From: Candidatus Poribacteria bacterium
GTDB lineage: Bacteria; Poribacteria; WGA-4E; WGA-3G
DNA: 64,000 bases
Direction: 5' to 3'
Assembly: GCA_028821605.1 (NCBI GenBank)
Contig: JAPPFM010000027.1
Coordinates: forward strand, 1-64,000
A program made the position numbers and the translations under genes. Below are positions 32,765-40,461 of the stretch, piece by piece (within the stretch, counting starts at the first letter, position 1; every line of letters begins with the position of its first letter). The notes under the pieces are model-generated. The model was not told the DNA's origin. It searched no databases and worked only from the letters and a program-made list of their open reading frames with translations.

Positions 32765-33143
32765 CCTAATCTGCTCCTTCGTCTAAATCTACTCCTTCGC
32801 CTATAAGGATCCTTTTCAGCAGGCTAATGCAATATAACGTTAAGGAAACCAATTGCGTTTCAAAAAACAGGTAAGGTGACACGCGATGGAGAATTAACGC
32901 GCTACTCATGTTATCTAAACGACCTGAAGGAAAAGAGTTAATTTATTATACAAAATTTTCACAAAATATGTCAAGGAAAAAATAACTTTTTACAAAATTT
33001 ATGGATAATTACCTACGATCCCGCTAAAAAACGATCAAATCCGACTAAAAGTGAATATCGTTCGTCAAGATTCGGTTTTCAATTTTAATGTAAAAAAACA
33101 ATTGGACAATGATGATTACAGGGCAAAAACAAAGAACGCGTTT
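32765..33143. other. Divergence-free AT-rich intergenic region
   Basis: About 380 bases between prmC (ending at 33144) and the sigma-factor start. Bases 32930-33010 are very AT-rich and hold a consensus minus-strand promoter. The remainder shows no gene; a frame at 33051-33320 is the shadow of prmC. Confidence 0.6.
32945..32974 (-). promoter_or_regulatory. Consensus sigma70-type promoter of the ECF sigma operon
   Basis: On the minus strand, TTGACA (32974-32969) and TATAAT (32950-32945) both match consensus exactly, with an 18-base spacer. The predicted start near 32938 gives a leader of about 170 bases before the sigma-factor ATG. Confidence 0.8.
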
Positions 33144-34022
33144 CTACGACACACTTGCGAGAACAATCCGTTCCTTCTCCGCGTAGTCTTTGAGCAGCTC
33201 ATACGTACAATAGGTCGATTCAGCATCGATAAGAGCTCGAACACTGTCGGCTTGCGTTTCACCAATTTCAAAGATGAGTTTTCCATTGGATGCAAGGTGT
33301 TTAGGAGCCTCAGCAATTAATCGACGAATGACGACAAGTCCATCATCACCAGCAAAGAGGGCAATCTCCGGTTCATAGTCTCGAACATCCAGACTCAAGG
33401 TGTCCCGTTCTGTATTTTTGACATAAGGTGGATTACAGACAATCCAATCGAAGCGCGTGTTTCCGTCAGTATTTATTGCTTCTATCGGTTCAAACAGGTC
33501 TCCAGATAGAAACTTAATTTGTTCTGTGCACGCGTGCGTTTCAGCATTCTTCCGAGCGACTGCGAGGGCAGACTCGGAGATGTCTGTTGCGATGATTTCC
33601 CATTCGGGTTCTTGCAACGCAAGACTCGTAGCAATAACGCCACTGCCTGTACCGAGTTCAAGTAAACGCTGGGGATTCTCCGTTTTTGTTGTGAGAATAG
33701 TCTCGACGAGTTGTTCCGTTTCCGGTCGCGGAATGAGTACCCGTTCATCTACGTAGAAGTCCAAAGACATGAACTCTTTTCGATTTGTTAGGTAGCTAAC
33801 CGGTGTGCGCGCGATTCTCTTTTTTATAAGTTCCCGAAACGGCGTGAGGTGCTCTTGGAAGATCGGCATCTCGAAGTGGAGATAGAGCTGCAGACGGGTT
33901 TTTTCTAACAGATGTCCGAGCAGGACTTCAGCATCTAATCTCGGATTTGGAATGCCGTGTTGTTGAAAGTATTCAGTTGTCCAATCCAATAAATCTACCA
34001 CGCGCCAGATTTTATTCGGCAT
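33144..34022 (-). CDS. prmC: Release factor glutamine methyltransferase
   Basis: A 292-residue methyltransferase that methylates the glutamine of the GGQ motif in release factors. The N-terminal helical domain (RVVDLLDWTTEYFQQHGIPNP, AEVLLGHLL) is followed by RKEFMSLDFYVDERVLIPRPE, LLELGTGSGVIATSLAL (SAM motif I, near 120) and IVCNPPYV near 190, the NPPY motif that grips the glutamine. It ends with EIGETQADSVRALI. Length is standard. It lies 26 bases after prfA, its substrate gene, as in many bacteria, closing the rho-rpmE-prfA-prmC run. Confidence 0.95.
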   Translation of the reverse strand: MPNKIWRVVDLLDWTTEYFQQHGIPNPRLDAEVLLGHLLEKTRLQLYLHFEMPIFQEHLTPFRELIKKRIARTPVSYLTNRKEFMSLDFYVDERVLIPRPETEQLVETILTTKTENPQRLLELGTGSGVIATSLALQEPEWEIIATDISESALAVARKNAETHACTEQIKFLSGDLFEPIEAINTDGNTRFDWIVCNPPYVKNTERDTLSLDVRDYEPEIALFAGDDGLVVIRRLIAEAPKHLASNGKLIFEIGETQADSVRALIDAESTYCTYELLKDYAEKERIVLASVS

Positions 34023-34048
34023 AGTCTCGTGTTCCGTAGGTGGAGGCT

Positions 34049-35116
34049 TTAATCCTCTTTCAACTTCTCGGCTTGGTCTGCGGTCGTTAGCCGTTCAATA
34101 AACGCTTGTAGATCGCCGTCTAAAACGGCATCGAGTTGATAGGAACTGAATTGGATTCGGTGGTCGGTTACACGAGATTGTGGGAAATTATAGGTGCGAA
34201 TTTTCTCGCTCCTATCGCCACTTCCAACCATAGATCTGCGGGTTTCGGCTCTTTCACTGTTAAGTTCAAATTCTTTTTGCTCTTGGAGACGTGCGCGGAG
34301 AATCTTCATCGCCTTGGAGCGATTTTTATGTTGAGATTTTTCGTCTTGACATGTCACAACCAGCCCGGTTGGCAGGTGTGTAATACGAATGGCAGAGTCA
34401 GTTGTGTTAACGCTTTGTCCACCGGGACCGGAAGATCGATAGGTATCAATTCGTAGTTCGGTCGCTTCATCGATTGCCAAGTCGAGTTCTTCTGCTTCGG
34501 GGAGAACGGCTACCGTTGCAGCAGATGTGTGAATGCGTCCACTCGCCTCTGTTGCCGGAATTCGCTGCACGCGATGTATACCGCCTTCATATTTCAGTTG
34601 ACTGTATGCGTTCTCTCCTTCAATTGAGAAGACAACCTCTTTAAACCCTTTTAACCCTGTCGCATTTGAATTGAGTAACTCCAGTTTCCAGTTTTGACGT
34701 TCAGCATAGCGGTTATACATCCGAAACAATTCAGACGCAAAAAGACTGGCTTCTTCACCACCCGTACCTGCCCGAATTTCGATGATGACGTTCTTTTCAT
34801 CGTTTGGGTCTTTCGGAATGAGCAGCATCTTGAGTTCTTCGGTGAGTTCTTCTTGCTTCACAGTGAGACTGTCCAACTCTTCCTGTGCTAACGCGACCAT
34901 TTCAGCATCCGTTTCCGATTCTATCAGGAGGCGCGTCTCTTCGACTGCTGATTCTAACTGTTGGTACTCTTGATAGGCAGACACAATTGGGGAAAGTTCC
35001 GCATGCGTTTTCGATAATTCCATTAACCGTTGTTGATTGGAAATTTGTGCTGGGTCCCCAAGTGCCTGTTCGACTTCAGCGTATCTGTTTTCAATATCTT
35101 TGAGTTTTTCAAACAT
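34049..35116 (-). CDS. prfA: Peptide chain release factor 1
   Basis: A 355-residue RF1, which ends translation at UAA and UAG. The start at 35116 ([12 protein letters not shown]) is preferred to an in-frame TTG 18 bases upstream because it matches the family's opening. [20 protein letters not shown] near 105 is the class signature. The GGQ motif lies in [19 protein letters not shown] near 224, with [19 protein letters not shown] after it. The anticodon-like region around 180-190 ([18 protein letters not shown]) is that of RF1, not RF2. It directly precedes prmC. Confidence 0.96.
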   Translation of the reverse strand: MFEKLKDIENRYAEVEQALGDPAQISNQQRLMELSKTHAELSPIVSAYQEYQQLESAVEETRLLIESETDAEMVALAQEELDSLTVKQEELTEELKMLLIPKDPNDEKNVIIEIRAGTGGEEASLFASELFRMYNRYAERQNWKLELLNSNATGLKGFKEVVFSIEGENAYSQLKYEGGIHRVQRIPATEASGRIHTSAATVAVLPEAEELDLAIDEATELRIDTYRSSGPGGQSVNTTDSAIRITHLPTGLVVTCQDEKSQHKNRSKAMKILRARLQEQKEFELNSERAETRRSMVGSGDRSEKIRTYNFPQSRVTDHRIQFSSYQLDAVLDGDLQAFIERLTTADQAEKLKED

Positions 35117-35482
35117 TTTTCGTACCACTTGCAAGTTAGAACTTGCTGTTAACTGTTAAATGGAAAAATAAGTTTACAGTTCGTCAGTGAACAAGAGCTC
35201 CACCGCCGCTGGCGAGGGTGTTTTGCTTGGGGAGTTTTTGCTTGGGCGTTTCCCTTGCTTGGGTGTTTCTGCGGATTTCCCCTAGTATCCTCGCCCTTTC
35301 GTTAGCGTATAGATAATTACGGGATTTACTATAAAATAAAAAACGTTTATCTGTATTTCGGGATGTACGGTGTGATTGTTCTTTGGTAGACAATAAGGCA
35401 TTTCCCGTGCCTGCTGCTGTTAAGGCACGGGAACCTCTTCATGATAGCACCGATCAATAGACAGACTTGTAGGATGATACTT
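35117..35482. other. Intergenic with G/T-rich repeats and hairpin
   Basis: About 365 bases between prfA and rpmE. It holds direct repeats of GCTTGGG(C/T)GTTT around 35225-35270 and, at 35402-35433, a perfect 11-bp hairpin (TTCCCGTGCCT with AGGCACGGGAA, loop of 10). The hairpin lies about 50 bases downstream of rpmE on the transcribed strand. No gene is evident. Confidence 0.55.
35402..35433. terminator. Hairpin downstream of rpmE
   Basis: Arms TTCCCGTGCCT (35402-35412) and AGGCACGGGAA (35423-35433) pair perfectly around a 10-base loop. No U-run follows on the minus strand, so it may be a processing or attenuation site rather than a classical terminator. Confidence 0.45.
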
Positions 35483-35701
35483 CTAATTGTTATCTTCTCC
35501 GGTCTGTCCGTAACGTCGGCGGAAACTTTCAACACGTCCGGCAGTATCAATGAATCGGGCTTGTTGCCCGGTGTAGAATGGGTGGCATTTTCCACAAATA
35601 TCTACACGCATTTGCGGTTGAATCGCGAGCGTTTCATGGGTCGCGCCGCAAACGCATGTGATCACACATTCTACCATTTCCGGATGAATTTCGGGTTTCA
35701 T
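35483..35701 (-). CDS. rpmE: 50S ribosomal protein L31, zinc-containing form
   Basis: A 72-residue ribosomal protein. MKPEIHPEMVECVITCVCGA opens it, and four cysteines arranged as VECVITCVC and DICGKCHPFYTG form the zinc-binding set of the C+ type L31. RFIDTAGRVESFRRRYG ends the conserved part. GGAGAACGC stands before the ATG. It lies between rho and prfA in the order known from many bacteria. Confidence 0.96.
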   Translation of the reverse strand: MKPEIHPEMVECVITCVCGATHETLAIQPQMRVDICGKCHPFYTGQQARFIDTAGRVESFRRRYGQTGEDNN

Positions 35702-35814
35702 AGCGTTCTCCTTTGAATTTAAAATTTCCGAATTGTTTGTTTACGATTCGGTTAAAACTAACGCCAATATTTTTGTAGTCGCGCATGTGAAGTGCGGAGG
35801 ATAGGCATTCACAT

Positions 35815-37143
35815 TTACCGCTTCGGACGTGCGTTATTTCTCACGGACGAGTTGTTGTAGGTCGCATTGTCTACCATCCGTTCGAGAAACTCCTCGTTCG
35901 TGGCATATTTTCTAAGTTGCTCAACGAGCATTTCAAGTGATTCCGCACTGTCCATTTGACTTGTGAATTTCCGTAATACCCAGACTTTGTTAAGGACATC
36001 TGGTGCCAACAAGAGTTCTTCACGGCGTGTTTTTGATTTTTCAATGTTAATCGGCGGGAAGATGCGAAGATCTAACAAGGAACGTTCCATGTGGATCTCC
36101 ATGTTGGCGGTACCTTTGAATTCTTCATAAATGTATTCATCTTGCCTGCTTTCCGTATCAACGAGTACGGAGGCAATAACTGTTAGGCTGCCACCCTCTT
36201 CAAATTTCCGAGCCGCACCGCAGAACTGACGTGGCTTCACAAATGCCATGGCATCTAAACCGCCACTCAGTGTTTTTCCGCTGTGTGGGGTCATGACATT
36301 GTGTGCACGTGCCAATCGGGTCATGCTATCCAGTAAAACGACGACATCCTTTCCGTACTCTGCCCACCGCTTCGCCTTTTCAATCACCATATCTGCGACC
36401 TGAATGTGTCGTTCTGGGTGCTCATCGAAAGTCGAACTGATGACTTCGCCTTTGACAGAACGGACGACATCTGTCACTTCTTCAGGGCGCTCATCAATAA
36501 GCAGAAAGATGAGAATGACTTCTGGATGGTTCGCTTCAATACCGGCGGCGATATTTTTCAGCAACGTCGTTTTTCCGCTATACGGAGGAGCGACAATCAA
36601 TCCACGCTGACCTTTGCCGATCGGCGCGATTAAATCTATCATGCGGGTTCCGAATTCTGAGGGATCGTGTTCCAATTTGAATTTTTCATACGGATGGGTA
36701 GGGATCAGATTCGTGAAAAGAAGCTTCTGTTTAACGGCTTCTGGCGTTTCACCGTTCACCTTCTCAATTTGTAGCATTGCGAAGTAACGTTCAGCCTTGT
36801 TCTCTGTCTTCTTAGGCGGACGAATTAAGCCTTCAACAACATGCCCTTTCTGTAAATCGAATCGCCGGATTTGCGATGAGGATACGTAAATGTCCTCATT
36901 ACTCTGCAAATAGTTGGAACGCGATGAACGAAGGAAGCCGTAACGCTGATCTCTATCATCCAGGATTTCCAGAACGCCGCCACCGTAAAATTGGGTATCC
37001 TCTTCGGATTTGGCTTCTATAATTTCGTTGATTAATTCCTCTTTCCGAAACCCGGTGTATTCACCCACTCCCAGAGTCAGGGCAAAGTCTTTGAGTTCGG
37101 AGAACTCCATTTCTTGGAGCTTGCCAATGTCCAAGCTCTCCAT
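35815..37143 (-). CDS. rho: Transcription termination factor Rho
   Basis: A 442-residue hexameric RNA helicase that ends transcription. The N-terminal helix bundle and RNA-binding cold-shock-like domain (about 50-125: GVLEILDDRDQRYGFLRSS, YVSSSQIRRFDLQKG) are followed by the ATPase core. Walker A is GLIVAPPYSGKTTLL at 181-195, Walker B VVVLLDSMTRLARAHN near 270, and SGKTLSGGLDAMAF and KSKTRREELLL are further signatures. In E. coli the P-loop reads APPKAGKT; here K and A are Y and S. Length is typical of Rho lacking a large insertion. GAGGAG precedes the start. A long non-coding leader region lies upstream. Confidence 0.96.
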   Translation of the reverse strand: MESLDIGKLQEMEFSELKDFALTLGVGEYTGFRKEELINEIIEAKSEEDTQFYGGGVLEILDDRDQRYGFLRSSRSNYLQSNEDIYVSSSQIRRFDLQKGHVVEGLIRPPKKTENKAERYFAMLQIEKVNGETPEAVKQKLLFTNLIPTHPYEKFKLEHDPSEFGTRMIDLIAPIGKGQRGLIVAPPYSGKTTLLKNIAAGIEANHPEVILIFLLIDERPEEVTDVVRSVKGEVISSTFDEHPERHIQVADMVIEKAKRWAEYGKDVVVLLDSMTRLARAHNVMTPHSGKTLSGGLDAMAFVKPRQFCGAARKFEEGGSLTVIASVLVDTESRQDEYIYEEFKGTANMEIHMERSLLDLRIFPPINIEKSKTRREELLLAPDVLNKVWVLRKFTSQMDSAESLEMLVEQLRKYATNEEFLERMVDNATYNNSSVRNNARPKR

Positions 37144-37755
37144 AATTTCTGATACTCCTCATTGTGCCCGGTTCCAAGGTAATCGTTCCACCGTGGTGTT
37201 CATCTAACAGCCTAGCGAATTCTCTGTCTCCACTCAAATGTGCGGTATGGTAAAAATGGGTTCGCAATTTGAAGGCTTTCGCCAAAGTAGGATACAAAGA
37301 AGAGGTTAAAATGGAATCGGGGCTGATCCTATAGAATAATTTACTGAATTGGTTTCTATCGTTTTCGGTGTGCGGTTGAAAGCCGCAGCTACCGGGTTTC
37401 CCCTACCATGCCATTTAATAGGCATAGGAGAACCAAGGCACGAAGACTGAGTTTACTTACAACGCCACTTAATCTGGTGTAACACCCCAACTGAATGCAT
37501 AAGAAATTACCGTCGAGATACACAACGGAGCGAAATGCAGGATAGGGGTATTGATGGAGTAGGTGCAATGTTGCCCGCGGGAATGTTTCTTGTATGGTTG
37601 TTTCACAAGGTGTGTTAGAAGATGTTTTCGATCTAAAGGTAGCACGTCTATATTTTCCACGTTGTGATAGCACCCACAACATAAATGTTGAGGCTTCGGT
37701 TTCATAGCAACTGCGGTTTTCTCAAAGAGATAACCGGCTTATTATCGCTCCACCA

Positions 37756-37836
37756 GTAGGCAATTCCCCTATATCCTGAAAGAATTATGGATATAGGGCA
37801 TATCGTGCGGAAACTTTCACGGCTATCCCTGCCTAC
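37756..37836 (-). ncRNA. Candidate structured RNA domain A
   Basis: Closed by GTAGGCA (37756-37762) with TGCCTAC (37830-37836). Inside are a perfect 10-bp stem CCCTATATCC (37767-37776) / GGATATAGGG (37789-37798) and a small CGTG/CACG stem (37804-37821). A core of the form CGTGnnGnnACTTTCAC is shared with domain B 15 bases away. I do not recognise a known riboswitch or RNA family. Orientation is inferred from the upstream minus-strand promoter. Confidence 0.5.
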
Positions 37837-37850
37837 AAAATATGGAAAGG

Positions 37851-37910
37851 GGTAGCAGTTAGCCTGCGTGACGACTTTCACCTCGTCTCCGAAACTTATG
37901 GGCTGCTACC
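37851..37910 (-). ncRNA. Candidate structured RNA domain B
   Basis: Closed by a perfect 8-bp stem, GGTAGCAG (37851-37858) with CTGCTACC (37903-37910). Inside, GACGA (37870-37874) pairs with TCGTC (37883-37887), or alternatively GTGA (37868-37871) with TCAC (37878-37881). It shares the CGTGnnG..ACTTTCAC core with domain A, so the two look like tandem relatives, as in some tandem aptamers. Confidence 0.5.
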
Positions 37911-37957
37911 GAATATATGTTTTTAGCAAGGTATCACTTGCAACTTATTTATACCAC

Positions 37958-38003
37958 CTCTGACAGTGGCAGACAACACCTGCACAAGCGTGCAGGGTCA
38001 GAG
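37958..38003 (-). ncRNA. Nested 5' hairpin just after a consensus promoter
   Basis: The outer stem CTCTGAC (37958-37964) / GTCAGAG (37997-38003) encloses CCTGCAC (37979-37985) / GTGCAGG (37990-37996) with loop AAGC. It begins about 16 bases after the predicted start of the minus-strand promoter at 38026-38054, so it would form the 5' end of that RNA. Confidence 0.5.
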
Positions 38004-38025
38004 CATTGTCCAGCAAACTACATAT

Positions 38026-38054
38026 ATGATACCACAATTTAGACCAAATGTCAA
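38026..38054 (-). promoter_or_regulatory. Near-consensus promoter inside the non-coding region
   Basis: On the minus strand TTGACA (38054-38049) and TATCAT (38031-38026) are 17 bases apart: 11 of 12 consensus positions. It reads toward the structured domains and rho. Confidence 0.7.
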
Positions 38055-38180
38055 ATGTTTTTTGACACGAACCGTTAGCCCGTCTACATCCACAACCTAA
38101 AGGATGGGGTTTTGGCGGGAAGATTGATAAAGAATAGATCGAAACCAGTGTTGCACATAATACCTTACAACCAGTAACGC

Positions 38181-38254
38181 ATTTCCCCTCAAAGCGCGCT
38201 TTTTTTACCAATTTGCGTTGTTTCGTTGGGGGAAATCTGTGAATTAAGGCGCGC
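38181..38254 (-). other. Interlocking inverted repeats (possible pseudoknot)
   Basis: ATTTCCCC (38181-38188) pairs with GGGGAAAT (38229-38236), and GCGCGC (38194-38199) with GCGCGC (38249-38254). The two pairs interleave, so they form either an H-type pseudoknot or two exclusive hairpins. They lie just downstream of the promoter at 38287-38315. Confidence 0.4.
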
Positions 38255-38286
38255 ACACGCTAGGAAGTTAAGAACCTTAATTGTTA

Positions 38287-38315
38287 ATTATACCCAATTG
38301 ATTATAAAAGGTCAA
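38287..38315 (-). promoter_or_regulatory. Near-consensus promoter at the head of the non-coding region
   Basis: Minus-strand TTGACC (38315-38310) and TATAAT (38292-38287), 17-base spacer: 11 of 12 consensus positions. No protein gene begins within a kilobase downstream except rho. Confidence 0.65.
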
Positions 38316-38359
38316 GTTTTTTTCAAAAAAATTGGTTATTTCTAAATCGTGAGGTATAG

Positions 38360-38378
38360 GCGCGGTTTTGAACCGCGC
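38360..38378. repeat. Dispersed hairpin GCGCGGTT/AACCGCGC
   Basis: GCGCGGTT (38360-38367) and AACCGCGC (38371-38378) with a 3-base loop, 12 bases after the stop codon of the TPR lipoprotein gene. Same design as the hairpin at 12456-12472. Confidence 0.65.
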
Positions 38379-38389
38379 ACTTTACCAAC

Positions 38390-40396
38390 TTAATTTTCGG
38401 CGTTTTGGGTGTTTTCGCCCTCACCCTTCAACTTCGTAAGGCTACGTCGAACGTTCTGGTTATATTGGTTCTTTTCCAAATAACCTTCCCAAAGGGCTAT
38501 GGCGTCATCATTAAAGCCTTGTGAGACGTAGTAATTTCCAAGGGCTAACACTGGAATATCAGAGCGTGAGTTTTTCTCAATCGACGCTTTAAATTCAGCA
38601 ATAGCGGTTTCTCCATCACCCTTGAGGAGCGCGAGTTCACCTCTGCCGTAAGGAATCAAAGCATGTTCGGGGTATTCCACCGCCAATTCGTCAATCATTT
38701 TCTGAGCATCTTCCAGTTTGTTCAGTTGATAGGTTGCCCGGGCGGCGAGAATAGTTGCATAAATCACCTGATTACGAAGTTCTCGCTTTTCTGCATCGTT
38801 TTCTGACTTGTTAAGCAACCGTTTCGCTGTTCGAGCAGCGGCTCTATACTTGGCACGGGCTTGTACATAATTCCCGTACTTGTAGGTAAGGTCCCCAAGT
38901 GTTTTGGTGCCGATGTATGTATCACCTTTCTCATCAACGAGGTCTTGGAAGATACCAGCGGTTTTCCGGTCCTTCAACCGGTAATGGAGGACTTCAGCAA
39001 GGCTTTGTAGGGCATCTGCATTCTGCGGATTTACTGCGACAGCGCGCTCAAGTACCTCTCGTTCCTTCTCTGGTTCACCTAACTTTTTGTGTGCAAGCGA
39101 CATTAACCAGTAAATCTCTGAATCTCTGCCTCGAGCCATTCCAACGACAGAATTGTAGGTTTCTAACGCTTTCTCATACGATTCGGAGGTGTAATGGTTC
39201 CGTCCGGTGTTGATAACCGCTTCAATGACCCCACCATCTCGACTTGCGGCTTTTTTAAGTACCTGTTTCGCACGCTGATGCATCCCGACTTTTCGGTAGC
39301 AAATTGAGAGTTTGAGATAGTTATATGGGTCAATCTTCTCTCCCGCGGCTTCTGCGCGTGTAATTGCGTCAAAGTATAACGCACCTGCGTCACGGTAGTG
39401 TTCGTCCCCGTAAAAGAAGTTGGCGATCATGAGTTCTGCGTCGTAGTAACTTCCTTGGTCATCGCCTGCGATGCCGCCCTCTCCGCCGAAATTCCGCATC
39501 ACTTCTCCAGCACTAACTCCGAATCCTGAATCTGCGATTTGGACATCCGGATTACCCATTGCACGACTTCTCTCAACGCCCCCTCGCGGCCGATCACGTT
39601 CACGTCTGGCTTCAAACTGTGCCAACGCTCTTCCCTGCTGCGTTGCGAGTGGGTCATCCGGTTCTGGAATGGTAGCGTTGAGTTCTCTCAGGGTCTGTTT
39701 TGCCTGTTCAACGGTTTCTTCAGCACCTTCAACCTTTCCATATCTCTTAACGAGCAATTGATTCGTGCGTTTCGCTTCCTCTTCATCTTTGAGGAATTGT
39801 TGCTGGATTCGTCCTTTATTCGCGATGGCTATCGCTGCGCGCTCACTCTTCGGATTACGGTTCGCGAAACTGTCGAAAGCCTCTGCTGCTTGTTCATAGT
39901 TTTTCGCTTCCTCGTAACTTTTCGCTAACATCAGATGCGCGTTTTGACTCAGTTCCAGCTGCGGAAAGTTGTTAACAATCGCGTCAAATTGGGTTTGTGC
40001 GGCTTCAAAACCTTTTGCACGGAAGTAGTGCATACCGAGTTCATAGTATGCTTCGGCTGCCTCGTCGCTTTCCGGTGCAGCCGCTATAACTGCTTCGTAG
40101 GCTTTGATACCCTCTGCGGGCTGGTTCATCTGACCAATAGAGAGTTTGCCTATGGCGAGTTGTGCTTGAAGGGCTTCTGGCGTACCGGGTTTGGTATCCA
40201 CAATACTCTGGTAAGCCTCAATGGCACCATAGTAGTCTTTACTTTCAGCGAGTTTTTCCGCATTGCGCAATCCACCACCGCCGGTCACACAAGCAGTTTG
40301 CACTGCTATGAATAAAATGGCTGTAATAAACGCGTAATACTTCATACTCTTAAGACCGAGTTTTTGGAAATCTGCAATCTGTCGTAGGAATTTCAC
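38390..40396 (-). CDS. Large TPR-repeat lipoprotein
   Basis: A 668-residue protein. A GTG start at 40396 is chosen because AAGGAGA lies seven bases before it; an ATG 51 bases in would also work. The N-terminal helix ends in AVQTAC, a lipobox whose Cys would be lipid-modified, so it should sit in the outer membrane or periplasm. About a dozen TPR units follow (AEKLAESKDYYGAIEAYQSIVDTKP, AYYELGMHYFRAKGFEAAQTQFDAI, AEALHYRLKDRKTAGIFQDL). A proline/arginine-rich linker interrupts them near 265-300. Such proteins scaffold envelope complexes; no partner is evident in the neighbourhood. Confidence 0.85.
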   Translation of the reverse strand: MKFLRQIADFQKLGLKSMKYYAFITAILFIAVQTACVTGGGGLRNAEKLAESKDYYGAIEAYQSIVDTKPGTPEALQAQLAIGKLSIGQMNQPAEGIKAYEAVIAAAPESDEAAEAYYELGMHYFRAKGFEAAQTQFDAIVNNFPQLELSQNAHLMLAKSYEEAKNYEQAAEAFDSFANRNPKSERAAIAIANKGRIQQQFLKDEEEAKRTNQLLVKRYGKVEGAEETVEQAKQTLRELNATIPEPDDPLATQQGRALAQFEARRERDRPRGGVERSRAMGNPDVQIADSGFGVSAGEVMRNFGGEGGIAGDDQGSYYDAELMIANFFYGDEHYRDAGALYFDAITRAEAAGEKIDPYNYLKLSICYRKVGMHQRAKQVLKKAASRDGGVIEAVINTGRNHYTSESYEKALETYNSVVGMARGRDSEIYWLMSLAHKKLGEPEKEREVLERAVAVNPQNADALQSLAEVLHYRLKDRKTAGIFQDLVDEKGDTYIGTKTLGDLTYKYGNYVQARAKYRAAARTAKRLLNKSENDAEKRELRNQVIYATILAARATYQLNKLEDAQKMIDELAVEYPEHALIPYGRGELALLKGDGETAIAEFKASIEKNSRSDIPVLALGNYYVSQGFNDDAIALWEGYLEKNQYNQNVRRSLTKLKGEGENTQNAEN

Positions 40397-40461
40397 GGTT
40401 CTTCTCCTTTCTGGTGTTGGCTTCGTTCAAGGACGGCTACGAGAATAGACACTCGCGTGTT

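Larger units (their letters stand above)
37144..38389. other. 1.2-kb non-coding region upstream of rho
   Basis: No credible protein gene: frames of 78-103 codons here are cysteine-rich, have no ribosome sites and match no family I know. It contains two near-consensus minus-strand promoters (38287-38315, 38026-38054) and a nested hairpin at 37958-38003. It also contains two related domains at 37851-37910 and 37756-37836, a hairpin CGGTTATCTC/GAGAAAACCG near 37712-37737, and repeat hairpins at 37371 and 38360. All would be transcribed toward rho, so it is either a very long rho leader or one or two small RNA genes. Confidence 0.65.

Noticed and set aside
35225-35270. GCTTGGG-type direct repeats as a CRISPR or origin
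   Set aside because: Short, irregular and only three units.
37061-37297. Possible short leader peptide overlapping the rho start
   Set aside because: It runs into the rho reading frame region out of frame, with no ribosome site; could be a leader but cannot be supported.
37469-37705. A 78-codon minus-strand frame with CCGC and HNV motifs
   Set aside because: No homologous pattern recognised and weak start context; kept as part of the non-coding region.
37741-37920. Known riboswitch, tmRNA, 6S or RNase P RNA in the rho leader region
   Set aside because: None of the conserved cores of these RNAs could be found; left as an unassigned structured region.
37945-38256. A 103-codon minus-strand frame rich in cysteine
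   Set aside because: No ribosome site, no family match, and it overlaps strong hairpins and a promoter, so it is better read as non-coding RNA.
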